64,000 nucleotides of DNA, taken from NCBI RefSeq assembly GCF_017301735.1, contig NZ_CP071090.1, forward strand, positions 3,772,001-3,836,000, in the 5' to 3' direction. This document shows positions 16,704 to 25,293 of the stretch, piece after piece (positions within the stretch are counted from its first letter, which is position 1; every line of letters begins with the position of its first letter). Below the pieces are notes generated by a model. The model was not told where the DNA came from. It searched no databases and worked only from the letters and a program-made list of their open reading frames with translations. Origin of the DNA: Pyxidicoccus parkwaysis. GTDB taxonomy: Bacteria; Myxococcota; Myxococcia; Myxococcales; Myxococcaceae. A program made the translations under genes and the position numbers.

Positions 16704-17921
16704 ATGAATCCACGTCATCTCAGCCGGGGGGAGTTCCTCGCCCTCACCGGCCTGCTGTCCGGCTCCGCCCTGCTGCGCGGCACCGCGGAGGCTGCTCCTC
16801 CCGCCGCGCCAGCGAAGAGCGCGCCTCCCGCGATGCCGTCGCGGGCGGAGATGGAGAAGCTCCGCAGCGATTGCCGCGCGTCGCTGTCACTGAGCTTCCC
16901 CAACGACACGGGCGAGGAGCTCATCCGCATTGGCGAGTGGCTGAAGCGCCAGGGCGTGGCGCGGGACTTCTATGGCAGCGGTGAGTTCATCCAGGCCTTC
17001 GAGAAGAAGGTGGCGGGGCTGCTGGGCTTCGAGGATGGCTGCTACATGCCCACGGGCACCATGGGGCAGCTCATCGTCCTGCGCATGTACGCGGACGCGA
17101 GCGGCAACCGGCGCGTGGGCCTGCACCCGTCGTCCCACCACATCCTGCACGAGGACGACGCGCACGCGGTGCTGCACAACCTGCGCGAGGTCGTCCTCTG
17201 CCCGTGGACGCGGCCGCTGCTGGCCAGCGACGTGCGCGACGCGAAGGACCCGCTCGGCACCGTCAGCGTGGAGCTGCCGGTGCGGTGGCTGGGTGGTCAG
17301 CTCCAGACGTGGGAGCAGTTGGAGGAGCTGAAGCAGACTTGCCGCGAGAAGGGCGTGAAGCTGCACATGGACGGGGCGCGGCTGTGGGAGAGCCAGCCCT
17401 TCTACGGGCGCTCGTACGCGGACATCTGCCGCGGCTTCGACTCCGTCTACGTGTCCTTCTACAAGATGGTGGGCGCGCTCAGCGGGGCCATGGTGTTGGG
17501 GAGCGCGGACTTCATCAAGACCGCGCGCGTCTGGCGGCACCGGCACGGCGGCAACCTGTTCCAGATGCTGCCCTATGTGGCCTCCGCGGCCATGCGCCTG
17601 GACGAGGTGCTGCCGAAGATTCCCGGCTACGTGAAGCGCACGAAGTCGCTGACGGAGGCGCTGGCCGCGGACACGCGCATCACCGTGCTGCCGCGTCCCG
17701 TGCAGACCAACATGTTCCGCGTCTACCTGCGCGGCGACCCGGCGGTGCTGACGCGGCAGCGGGACAAGATTGCTCGCGAGGACAAGGTCTGGGTGTCCAA
17801 CGGCTTTGGCCCCACGCGCGTGCCCGGCGTCTGCGAGACGGAGCTCCAGGTGGGCGAGCCCCTGGGGAACATGAAGGACGCGGACATCGCGCGGTCCTTC
17901 TCGCGGTTGCTCGACACGTGA
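16704..17921 (+). CDS. Beta-eliminating lyase / threonine aldolase-family PLP protein, possibly exported
   Basis: A 405-residue fold-type I PLP enzyme. It has the YMPTGTMGQLIVL phosphate-binding segment (114-126), HPSSHHILHEDDAH, the cofactor-binding Asp223 in HMDGARLWES, and the Schiff-base Lys254 in SFYKMVGALSGAM. These match the low-specificity threonine aldolase/beta-eliminating lyase group. The N-terminus LSRGEFLALTGLLSGSALLRGTAEAA looks like a Tat signal (SRxxFL with a hydrophobic core and an Ala-rich cleavage region), but with only one arginine. A PLP enzyme in the periplasm would be unusual. ATG at 16704 is preceded by GGAAGG. Confidence 0.85.
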   Translation: MNPRHLSRGEFLALTGLLSGSALLRGTAEAAPPAAPAKSAPPAMPSRAEMEKLRSDCRASLSLSFPNDTGEELIRIGEWLKRQGVARDFYGSGEFIQAFEKKVAGLLGFEDGCYMPTGTMGQLIVLRMYADASGNRRVGLHPSSHHILHEDDAHAVLHNLREVVLCPWTRPLLASDVRDAKDPLGTVSVELPVRWLGGQLQTWEQLEELKQTCREKGVKLHMDGARLWESQPFYGRSYADICRGFDSVYVSFYKMVGALSGAMVLGSADFIKTARVWRHRHGGNLFQMLPYVASAAMRLDEVLPKIPGYVKRTKSLTEALAADTRITVLPRPVQTNMFRVYLRGDPAVLTRQRDKIAREDKVWVSNGFGPTRVPGVCETELQVGEPLGNMKDADIARSFSRLLDT

Positions 17922-18042
17922 GCAGGCAGGCGTGCCCGGCCGGAGGGAGTGCAGGCGGCCGGGCTCGCTCGCGGAGGGAATCGCGCCCGACACTCTCGGG
18001 CGCGGCGGGTTGCGCGGTCCGCTGGATGCGTTACCTCAAGTC

Positions 18043-18243
18043 ATGACCGAAGTTCAGCAGACAACCCGTGACTACAAGATCCCCGATGGGTGCCCCATCT
18101 GCTCGGCGGACCTCCCGGTGCGCGTCACCGCGTCCGGGCCCAGTGCCGTCTGCAAGCACTGCGGCTGGTTCGGCCGCCCCGTCATCACCGTGACGCACCA
18201 GGGGCTTCGCGTCTCCTACGAGGGCGGGCTGGCACAGGCCTGA
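18043..18243 (+). CDS. Small zinc-ribbon protein
   Basis: A 66-residue soluble protein with a CPIC...CKHC arrangement (two CxxC knuckles about 18 residues apart), a typical zinc ribbon, then short beta strands (RPVITVTHQGLRVSYEGG). The start at 18043 (MTEVQQTTRDY) gives a compact domain. No partner is known. It lies alone between the lyase gene and the convergent caspase operon; its stop is 8 bp from the end of the lipoprotein gene. Confidence 0.7.
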   Translation: MTEVQQTTRDYKIPDGCPICSADLPVRVTASGPSAVCKHCGWFGRPVITVTHQGLRVSYEGGLAQA

Positions 18244-18251
18244 GCCCCATC

Positions 18252-19181
18252 TCAAGGAGGCGTGGGCGAGGGCCCGTCCGGCTTGCAGTAGGAGGGCGGC
18301 GGTCCTTTGTCATTCATCTCCACCGCGATGCTGGCGGTGGGCCGGCACGCGCGGAGCTGCTGGTCGCACTGGTAGGGCGGCTCCCGCTCGCAGTCCGCCG
18401 TCACGTTGCAGGACTTCAGCCAGTACGCCTTCGACTCTTCTTCCGGCACCCGGAGGAGCACCGAGCCCTTCTGACGGCAGTTGCTCGGCGGAGGCTCCAC
18501 AATCGCGCAGGCGCCACCGGGCCAGGGGCCGATCAGCTCGTGGATGCACACGCCGTTCGCGCCGCACTCCGCGTCCACCCGGCATGAGATTCCGAGCGGC
18601 ACGCCGCAGTCCTGGGCCGGTGCTGGCGGTTCATCGGGAGGGGGTGGACGGCACTCGAGCGGCGTCGAGACGAAGTACCAGCCCTCCGGGAGCGCGGCGC
18701 CCGTGGGCGAGTCCTGGGCCGACAGTCGCTGGGGCGCGCGAATCAACACCCGTCCCGGCGAGCCTCCGATGAGCGGCTCCGTGTCATCCCTGCGCCGGTT
18801 GCCATTCGTGTCCTGGTATGCGCCGAGCCAGGCGACGCCCACCTTTGCTCCCGAGGGACGCGTGATGAGGTGCTCGGGGCCGGGCTCGTCGAAGATGCGC
18901 AGCTCGAAGTTGCGGTAGTACTCCGCGCGGATGGCCGTGCCCTGCTGTTCGACGAACACGTCCTGCTCGCCGTAGGGCATGCCCCGGAGGCTCCAGAATA
19001 CGGCCACGCTTACGTCGGGATGCTCCGAGCCGACGTGCTCCGAGGTACCCGTCACGTTGCCCGGCACCGTGAACAGCGGCGTGCCCGAGTACGCGTCGTC
19101 AACGAGCGAGTCGCCACAGCCCAGCGCCGCGCCCACGAGCACCAGCGCGAGCCCCCGGAGGCCTGAAGTCACCACCGCCAT
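18252..19181 (-). CDS. Cysteine-rich lipoprotein, last gene of the ECF/caspase operon
   Basis: A 309-residue lipoprotein (lipobox ALGC at about residue 21). The mature chain has a beta-rich N-terminal half, then a C-terminal region of cysteine-spaced segments (CRVDAECGANGVCIHE, CNVTADCEREPPYQC) like those in many myxobacterial surface lipoproteins. GGGAGGAG sits four bases before the ATG at 19181; the start overlaps the end of the caspase gene by 13 bp. Function is unknown. Overlap with the caspase gene implies co-expression under the ECF sigma factor. Confidence 0.8.
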   Translation of the reverse strand: MAVVTSGLRGLALVLVGAALGCGDSLVDDAYSGTPLFTVPGNVTGTSEHVGSEHPDVSVAVFWSLRGMPYGEQDVFVEQQGTAIRAEYYRNFELRIFDEPGPEHLITRPSGAKVGVAWLGAYQDTNGNRRRDDTEPLIGGSPGRVLIRAPQRLSAQDSPTGAALPEGWYFVSTPLECRPPPPDEPPAPAQDCGVPLGISCRVDAECGANGVCIHELIGPWPGGACAIVEPPPSNCRQKGSVLLRVPEEESKAYWLKSCNVTADCEREPPYQCDQQLRACRPTASIAVEMNDKGPPPSYCKPDGPSPTPP

Positions 19182-20758
19182 ACGACTCCTCCCGAGCCCC
19201 ACCAGGTGAGGGGCGTCACCAGCTCGTGGCCCACCTCCACGCCGTTCTGCACCACGGCGCGCTGGACGAGGTTCGTCACGGGCCCGCCTTCCAGGCGGAG
19301 CGCGATGCCCGCGCCGAGCTGCCGCTCCACCAGCAGGATGCCGCCGAAGCCCGCGCCCCAGGAGCTCCGGTCCTGGACGCTTCGGTCCGTGTCGAAGCGC
19401 TGCTGGTGCAGCACGCCCTCGACGAAGAGGCCGAAGGCCACGCTCGCGGGCTCCAGGTCGATGAAGCGCAGTAGGGACAGGCCCAGTCCGAGCTCACTGT
19501 GACGGCGAGGCAGGAGGCCGTCCGCGCTCGTCGCGCTCACCGTCGCGCCACGCAGGCGCAGGCCCACCGAGCCCCAGTCGAAGTCGACGCCATAGCCGAG
19601 CTGGAGCTGGGGAAGGGCGCCGTCGCCCGCGAGCGACTCGCCTCGCAGCCCTGCTTCGAGCGAGAGGTTGTGCGAGTACGCCTTCGGCCCTCCGCGACGT
19701 CGCACGAGCCTGTCGTAACGGACCGTCTCGTAGGGCAACGCGGCGAGCTCCACCGCGCCCCCCGCCGTGAGCGACACCTGGTACTCGCGGTACTCGTCGG
19801 CCTTGCGCTGCTGCACGAAGTAGCTGCCGGCGGGCAGGGACAGCTCTCGCTTCTGGCCCTGCGGCGTGACTTCCGCCACCACCGGGCCTCCCTGCCGCCC
19901 CTCCATGATGAGGTAGAGCGCGGAGTCCGCCAGCCGGAGCTGACCCGTGCGCCCACGCTGACTGGCCGGTGTCGAGAGCACCAGCTCGCCGCGCCCCTTC
20001 ACCTCCCATGAATAGGTCGGGTGTTGCAGCGCCACCGTCTGGCCGCTCGAGCGCAGCGTCTGCGCGTAGGTGTAGCCGTAGGCCTCGGTCAGCGTCACGT
20101 TGCCGTCGTCATCGTGGTCCGCCGCGCCGCGCAGCGCGTTCGCCAGGTGGTGCGTGAAGAACGAGCCGCGCAGCCGGTCGGACTCCTGGCTCGCCTCGCC
20201 CGCGGCGCTGGAGGTGATGATGGCGAGGCCCTCGGTGGCCACGTGGTCCCTGAGGCTGATGTCGAAGGTCTGCGCGGTGCTGACACCCTTCACGCGCGTC
20301 ACCGTTCCGGAGCGGCACGCGTCCAGCACGAGGAGCCGCACTCCCGCTGGCGAGCCTTCCACCAGCGTCTTGATTTCCTCCAGCGGAAGCTCCGTGCGAC
20401 CCAGGTGCAGCGATGCCGCGTCCGCGTGGCCCGAGTAGAAGACGATGAGCGCGGTGGGCTGGCCGGCTCCAGCCTGGACACGGATGGCGGCATTCACGTC
20501 CTGGAGCGCGCGCCGCACGTTGGCCGCGTCCTCGCCGAGCAGCAGCAGCGTGCGCCGGGAGGAGACACCTCCTTGCTCGCGCAGCACGTCCGAGAAGAGG
20601 CGCGCGTCCTGCTCCGCGTACAGGAGGCCCACCTCACTGGCGGCGCCATCGTTGTGGCCGATGGCCACGACCCACGTCTGCTCCGGCAACGCTCTCGCTG
20701 ACAGCGGCGCGAGCAACGCGAGGACGAGTCCGAAGAGCACGCCTCGGTTCGTGCTCAT
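19169..20758 (-). CDS. Exported caspase-family (C14-like) protein with C-terminal barrel-like domain
   Basis: A 529-residue protein with a signal peptide (to about residue 23, ARALPEQT). The caspase fold covers about 28-230 with the His-Cys dyad His111 in FYSGHAD and Cys148 in LDACRSG. A canonical EF-hand loop, D214-x-D216-x-D218-G-N-V-T-x-x-E225, is visible near the end of this domain, as in calcium-activated metacaspases. After a PEGA-like linker (about 270-350) the C-terminus (370-529) consists of alternating strands and ends in WRW, suggesting an outer-membrane or surface barrel. The gene follows the anti-sigma gene with an ATGA overlap. Predicted site: periplasm or cell surface; substrates unknown. 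Confidence 0.85.
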   Translation of the reverse strand: MSTNRGVLFGLVLALLAPLSARALPEQTWVVAIGHNDGAASEVGLLYAEQDARLFSDVLREQGGVSSRRTLLLLGEDAANVRRALQDVNAAIRVQAGAGQPTALIVFYSGHADAASLHLGRTELPLEEIKTLVEGSPAGVRLLVLDACRSGTVTRVKGVSTAQTFDISLRDHVATEGLAIITSSAAGEASQESDRLRGSFFTHHLANALRGAADHDDDGNVTLTEAYGYTYAQTLRSSGQTVALQHPTYSWEVKGRGELVLSTPASQRGRTGQLRLADSALYLIMEGRQGGPVVAEVTPQGQKRELSLPAGSYFVQQRKADEYREYQVSLTAGGAVELAALPYETVRYDRLVRRRGGPKAYSHNLSLEAGLRGESLAGDGALPQLQLGYGVDFDWGSVGLRLRGATVSATSADGLLPRRHSELGLGLSLLRFIDLEPASVAFGLFVEGVLHQQRFDTDRSVQDRSSWGAGFGGILLVERQLGAGIALRLEGGPVTNLVQRAVVQNGVEVGHELVTPLTWWGSGGVVWRW

Positions 20759-21516
20759 GGCCGCAGCCCCTGCTTGTCCATGATGAACGGCGTGCTGATA
20801 CAGCCCTTGGGGCACGAGGGCGCGGTGCCGGGGCCCGTGGACTCGCAGCGCGGCGGGGCGCTGCTGTCGGGGCAGTGCACGAGGTAGAGCGTCTCGCGGC
20901 CCGGCTGCGCGTCGAGCGACACCGCGCCGGGGAGCTCGATGGCGTTGCCCGCGGACAGGTGTGTCCGTTGCTCGGGCTCGCGCGGCCAGGCGGTGTAGAG
21001 CGCTCCCGAGGACTCGACGCCGAGGACCATCACCTGGCCTTCCTGTGGCAGGTCCACGGCGAAGCGGATCCGGTCTCCTGGAGTGAAGGCGCCTCCGCTG
21101 ACCATCTCCTCCGCGTGGTCTCCCGCGAGCCGGAACACGTGCAGCGCGGGCGAGCCCTTCATGCGCGTGCCCGGGGTCTCCACCTCCGGACGCACCAGCA
21201 CGAAGACGACGGCGGCGGTGGCCGCGACGGCCAGCGGGGCGAAGTAGCGCAGCAACCGGCGGTGCAGGGGCGGGGGCTGGTCGAGCCCCGTCCGGATTCG
21301 CGCCAGCATCGCGCGTGGGTCCACGCCATCAACGGCGTCGAAGCCGGCACGGCGCTCGGACATGCGAGCGGTGCAGTCCGCGCAGCCGGCGAGGTGTTGC
21401 TCGATTTGCTGCGCGGCTTCCTTCGCGAGCTCGCCGGCATGGAGCCGGTCCAGCGACAAGTCGGACGGGCAGCCCGGGCCGCCTTGCCGCAGGGTGGTGA
21501 AGTCAGGGGGGCTCAT
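20755..21516 (-). CDS. Anti-sigma factor with zinc finger and DUF4384-like domain
   Basis: A 253-residue membrane protein. The N-terminal ZAS-type zinc finger has His41-x3-Cys45-x2-Cys48 (QHLAGCADC). One transmembrane segment follows (about 92-108), then an extracytoplasmic domain with FAVDLPQEGQVMVLGVESSGALYTAWPRE, which resembles DUF4384 sensory domains, and a short cysteine-rich C-terminus. It should bind and inhibit the ECF sigma factor encoded immediately upstream (the genes overlap by 4 bp) and release it on an envelope signal. DUF4384 modules often occur with caspase-like proteins, which fits the next gene. Confidence 0.85.
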   Translation of the reverse strand: MSPPDFTTLRQGGPGCPSDLSLDRLHAGELAKEAAQQIEQHLAGCADCTARMSERRAGFDAVDGVDPRAMLARIRTGLDQPPPLHRRLLRYFAPLAVAATAAVVFVLVRPEVETPGTRMKGSPALHVFRLAGDHAEEMVSGGAFTPGDRIRFAVDLPQEGQVMVLGVESSGALYTAWPREPEQRTHLSAGNAIELPGAVSLDAQPGRETLYLVHCPDSSAPPRCESTGPGTAPSCPKGCISTPFIMDKQGLRP

Positions 21517-22223
21517 GACCGCCTCCTTCCGAATCCGAAGAACCCGGACGCCTTGCGCTCCGGTGGCGAGTTGTTGGCTGCGGGGGCCTCGGTCGCCAGG
21601 GCGGTCCTGGCTGCGGCCCAGGCCTGGAATCGCTCGAGGAGGTTTCCCACCGTCCGCTTGGACACGCCGAGGACCTCGGCGGCTTCTTCGTGCGACATGC
21701 CGTCGAGGAAGACATAGACGGCCGCGCTGGCCTGCTTCTCATCCGCATCCGCGATGAGTCGGCGGAGGAGGACGAGGTCATCAGGGCGCACGGGCTCGGT
21801 GCGCTCCTCGGCATCTCCGGCGGCGGGCATGTGCTCCGCGTACAATTCGGCTCGGCGGGAGCGGTCTCGGATGAGGTTGAGACAGTAATGGGTGGCGATT
21901 TGATACAGCCAGGTGGTGAGCTGGCTCTGCTGCCGGAACCCCTCCGCGCCTTTGAATGCGCGGATGAAGATCTCCTGCGTTGCCTCCTCGGCGTCCGCGG
22001 GATTGCCCAATAGGCGCAGGGCCCGGCGGTAGACGCGCGGACCATGCTGGTTGAAGAGCTGGGAGAGCTGCTGTGAGTCGGCTCGGCTCACGACACCATT
22101 CGAGGGAGGGTGGGGGGCGGAGCGTAACAGTGATGACTTGCCCGGTTCGATACGCCCCCGGGACGCCTGGCTCCCCTGCGGGGCCGGCGTGTCGCTCCGG
22201 GTCTGAACTAGGATGGTCATCAT
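21513..22223 (-). CDS. ECF RNA polymerase sigma factor
   Basis: A 236-residue sigma-70 family ECF protein. Region 2 is at about 50-120 with the DAEEATQEIFIRAFK and WLYQIATHYCLNLIRDRSRR motifs. Region 4 is at about 165-210 with MSHEEAAEVLGVSKRTVGNLLERF. A 48-residue N-terminal extension precedes region 2. The two adjacent ATGs at 22223/22220 have GGGAG upstream with 9-12 bases spacing; a later GTG start without the extension is possible. It heads the operon sigma, anti-sigma, caspase, lipoprotein. Its start codon is base-to-base against the start of the divergent metzincin gene, so the two promoters must overlap the opposing genes. Confidence 0.9.
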   Translation of the reverse strand: MMTILVQTRSDTPAPQGSQASRGRIEPGKSSLLRSAPHPPSNGVVSRADSQQLSQLFNQHGPRVYRRALRLLGNPADAEEATQEIFIRAFKGAEGFRQQSQLTTWLYQIATHYCLNLIRDRSRRAELYAEHMPAAGDAEERTEPVRPDDLVLLRRLIADADEKQASAAVYVFLDGMSHEEAAEVLGVSKRTVGNLLERFQAWAAARTALATEAPAANNSPPERKASGFFGFGRRRS

Positions 22224-23493
22224 GCGAGCCGTCTCCCGCCTTCACTCCCTTGGACCCGTGGGGCTGGATTTCGGGCAAACGCGATTCGCGACACGGGTTT
22301 TTTCGTTGCTGGTCCTGGGGTTGATGGCGGCGTGCTCGGCGAGCGAGCCCCCGGATGCTTCCCCTCCTGAGGTCTGTTGGACCCCACTGGATAAGGCCGC
22401 GATTGCGAGCCCCTGGCGGGCTCCGTGGAACACGGTGGGCGAGCCTGGGCTCGATGCAGCGGGTTTGGGGACGGAGGTGGAGGTGGCGGTCGGGGCAGTG
22501 GGGACGGCGCTCCGTGTATCCGGGCTGGACGGGGCGTCGGCATGCTTCCAACTGCACGAGGTGACGGACCCGGATGGCAGCGCGTGGGTGACTCCGCCGG
22601 TTTCGGCTGAGGATTATGGGCCGTACTGCTCGAGCTGTCCGGAGCGTGTGTCCGTGGGCGTGGGCTCGGGGTTGTACGTGCTGCCCTCGGGTGACCCTGG
22701 GCCTGCTGTTGCGTCACGGCTGCGCGTTCGGGTCGCGGCTCGCGAGTGCTCGACGTTCCTTCCGACGCGGACGGGGGAGGCTCCGGCGCGGCTGCGGGTC
22801 GAGTCGTTGAATCTGGATGACGTGGCGGAGACGCGTGAAGGCGTGGTGTTGCTGGAGGTGGCCATCACCGCTGGCTCCGTGTTCCATGACGACGATGCGC
22901 CTCTTCCGGCGGTGCTGGTGCAGGCGATTACTGAGGTGAATGCGCTGCTGCGTCCGGGGCGGCTTTCGGTAAAGGCTGTTCGTGTGCGGCGCGTGGATGG
23001 AGCGGACCCGATTGAGTTCCAGCGCGGGGACTTCACTGCGCTGAACCGATTGCATGCCACGGTGCATGACTGTGACCAGGGTGGGGCAGCGCCGGATGAC
23101 GGTTGGGTGCCCGTGGTGCTCGCGGGATGTCTGCGCCTTACCGACCCGGTGTTGAAGACGTCGACCGAACCGGAGGGCTTCGTGCCGCACATCCCGGATG
23201 GACTGGCGGCGCAGGGCAGGGCGCACGGTGTCTTCATCCGGGGGCGAGATTGTCGCGAAGGCTCACAGCCTGCTGCGTGGCCGGCGGGGTATCTCGGCCG
23301 GCTCATTGCGCATGAGTTGGGGCACTACCTGGGGCTGTACCACTCCGTAGAGGAGGACGGGACGCCGGACCTCCTCGACGACACGGGCGCGGACAATTTG
23401 ATGTTCTGGCGCCCGGCTTCAGTTGCGTCACCTGCGTTCAGCGCGAGCCAGTTCCGCGTCATGCGCCGGCATCCGGCAGTGCGGTGGGAGTAG
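22222..23493 (+). CDS. Metzincin-type metalloprotease lipoprotein
   Basis: A 423-residue protein with a long n-region followed by a lipoprotein signal (VFSLLVLGLMAAC, Cys38). The extended zinc site HELGHYLGLYH (His364, Glu365, His368, His374) is followed 20 residues later by NLM, a plausible Met-turn (Met394). This is the metzincin pattern, close to pappalysin or reprolysin-like enzymes. The 250-residue N-terminal part is beta-rich and unassigned. AGGA lies eight bases before the chosen ATG; a GTG at 22258 is an alternative. It is divergent from, and touching, the ECF sigma gene, hinting at joint control. Confidence 0.82.
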   Translation: MRAVSRLHSLGPVGLDFGQTRFATRVFSLLVLGLMAACSASEPPDASPPEVCWTPLDKAAIASPWRAPWNTVGEPGLDAAGLGTEVEVAVGAVGTALRVSGLDGASACFQLHEVTDPDGSAWVTPPVSAEDYGPYCSSCPERVSVGVGSGLYVLPSGDPGPAVASRLRVRVAARECSTFLPTRTGEAPARLRVESLNLDDVAETREGVVLLEVAITAGSVFHDDDAPLPAVLVQAITEVNALLRPGRLSVKAVRVRRVDGADPIEFQRGDFTALNRLHATVHDCDQGGAAPDDGWVPVVLAGCLRLTDPVLKTSTEPEGFVPHIPDGLAAQGRAHGVFIRGRDCREGSQPAAWPAGYLGRLIAHELGHYLGLYHSVEEDGTPDLLDDTGADNLMFWRPASVASPAFSASQFRVMRRHPAVRWE

Positions 23494-23557
23494 GCGGAGT
23501 GGAATTAGATTTCGTGCTCGTGCGATGTGACCGACGCGCCCCTCAGCGAGGAAATCA

Positions 23558-24316
23558 ATGACGTACGAGCGGCCAAAACCGAAAGCGAAGCTGAGCAAGC
23601 CTGAGCGAAAGGAACTCCTGGAGCAGTACTACGGCGAGTATCGGAACTGGGCGGCCGAAGACCCATCCTGCCTGAATCGCAAGGTTCCGCGGCAAGCGTT
23701 CGATGACCTGCTGAATCGGGTCGGCGATTTGCTTCTCGAACAGGCGGCGGCGCTGGCAACGACTCCGGGCCCGGTTCGTGAATTCCTAGATCAGAACCCA
23801 TTACCCCCGTCGCTGGAGGGAAAGCTCCCCGACGAGTTTCGGGCCTTCTCGCTGGCGCTGAATGCATTGAAGCAATGGGTGGCGGCCGAACAGGCGGCGA
23901 CGGATCGCTACCTGCTGGGCGGGAACGCGCGCACCGAGTGCCGGGACGCCGCTGACGCGTGCATCGTTTCAGGCACACCGCTTGCCGATGACGATGTCGA
24001 GCTTCATCATCCAGTGCGTGACGGTCGTCCGCCGATCCCAGTCAGCAAGAATGGCCACGACCAGATTGAGGGACAAGTCTCCACTCCCCACGACGACAGT
24101 GCGTCGTCCATGTTGAGAGAGCTGAAGCGGCAGATGAATCGCTCCTGGGTCCATCTACGCCAAGGCTGCCTCGACCATCTCGGTGAGCCAGTGGAGCACT
24201 CGACGCCAAGTGTGGCCGCAACCTCCCGCTCGTTTGCGAAGAAGGCGGCCAATGCGACGGGGATGTCGTACCGGGAACTGCTTTCGTGGCTTGATGACTC
24301 GGATCTCGGCGCATAG
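23558..24316 (+). CDS. Unrecognised protein with HNH-like histidine motif; lower GC
   Basis: A 252-residue soluble protein. Residues 1-130 are helical and charged (KPERKELLEQYYGEYRNW). A central segment VELHHPVRDGRPPIPVSKNGH carries clustered histidines (HH...GH) in a spacing like that of small HNH nuclease or wHH-type domains. The C-terminal 90 residues are helical and end LLSWLDDSDLGA. GAGGAAA precedes the ATG. Base composition is visibly less G+C-rich than neighbouring genes, with more A/T at third positions, suggesting acquisition by transfer. Nuclease activity is not established. Confidence 0.65.
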   Translation: MTYERPKPKAKLSKPERKELLEQYYGEYRNWAAEDPSCLNRKVPRQAFDDLLNRVGDLLLEQAAALATTPGPVREFLDQNPLPPSLEGKLPDEFRAFSLALNALKQWVAAEQAATDRYLLGGNARTECRDAADACIVSGTPLADDDVELHHPVRDGRPPIPVSKNGHDQIEGQVSTPHDDSASSMLRELKRQMNRSWVHLRQGCLDHLGEPVEHSTPSVAATSRSFAKKAANATGMSYRELLSWLDDSDLGA

Positions 24317-24374
24317 GGCAGGCCCGCTCGGCGGTCTATAAGCCGCCAGACGCACACAAGAGAGGGGGCACGCC

Positions 24375-25109
24375 ATGTTCATTCTCATTCCCGTGGGCCG
24401 GGAGTGGACCATCACGAAGCAGGGGCGGGCGCGGGCCGAATACCGTTGCCAGCAGTGCAACCTGTCCACGCCGGTGAGCCTCCTCGCCGAGGGCGTGGGC
24501 GCGGGCCTCAGCGCGCTCTTCCTCAATGACGAGAAGGCACAACGGGAGGCCTCCGACGCCGCCTCTCAGTCCGTAGCCGAGGACGTGCGGTTGTCGCTGC
24601 GCCTCATGCGCTGCCCCGGCTGTGGCGTTCGGGACAGGAAGGCTGTCGCGAAGGTGTTGGCCCAGGGCTTCTGGCCCGCGGTGGGCTACGCCCTGCTGGC
24701 CTGCTTCATCTGGGTGCCTGTGGTGTTCATGCTGTTGCCGCTGCTCCCGGCCGACCACGCGCTCGCCGATCTTCTCCTCATCGGGGGCCTCGTCGTGGTT
24801 TTCGCCGCCACCTTCGCGAACACACTGAGGCGCCGATACCAGCGGCGCATGCTGCGCGCCTCCGAGGGCGTCCGGTTCGGCGACGAGGCCGACGAGGTGC
24901 CAGCGGAGGAGGCAGCGGCTCCAGCGGTTGAGGTGGCTTCCGCGCCCACTGTGCGGCGCGGCTCGCCGTACACCGTTCATGACGACGTCCCTGAGCCAGA
25001 GCCCCTCAAGGCTGGGGAGGGAGTCCCATGCCGGCACTGCGGGACGCCAAACCTGCCGGCTGCCGAGTTCTGCCGGCAGTGTCTGGGCACACTGGGAGGC
25101 ACTGCTTGA
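24375..25109 (+). CDS. Zinc-ribbon membrane protein
   Basis: A 244-residue protein with four CxxC knuckles in two pairs: CQQC (about 25) with CPGC (about 79) in the N-terminal cytoplasmic part, and CRHC with CRQC at the C-terminus (a DZR/zinc_ribbon_2-like domain). Two transmembrane helices lie between them (about 98-150: FWPAVGYALLACFIWVPVVF and ADLLLIGGLVVVFAATFA). GAGGGGG is placed seven bases before the ATG. Function unknown. Such proteins are often membrane adaptors, but nothing here specifies a partner. Confidence 0.75.
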   Translation: MFILIPVGREWTITKQGRARAEYRCQQCNLSTPVSLLAEGVGAGLSALFLNDEKAQREASDAASQSVAEDVRLSLRLMRCPGCGVRDRKAVAKVLAQGFWPAVGYALLACFIWVPVVFMLLPLLPADHALADLLLIGGLVVVFAATFANTLRRRYQRRMLRASEGVRFGDEADEVPAEEAAAPAVEVASAPTVRRGSPYTVHDDVPEPEPLKAGEGVPCRHCGTPNLPAAEFCRQCLGTLGGTA

Positions 25110-25293
25110 CGCGGAGAGCCGTGGCTCCGCCGCCTCGCTCGTGCGGCTGACTGCCCTCGGAGTGTTGCCGGAGAGCAACGCGTGAGGGCTCCAGGCGCTG
25201 CGGATTCTGCTCCAGAGGCTGGCGCGGGACTTGCGACAGGCGCGCCGCCCGGCACGCTCGTGTCGCCGGTGCGCCACACCTGCCAGGAGAACC

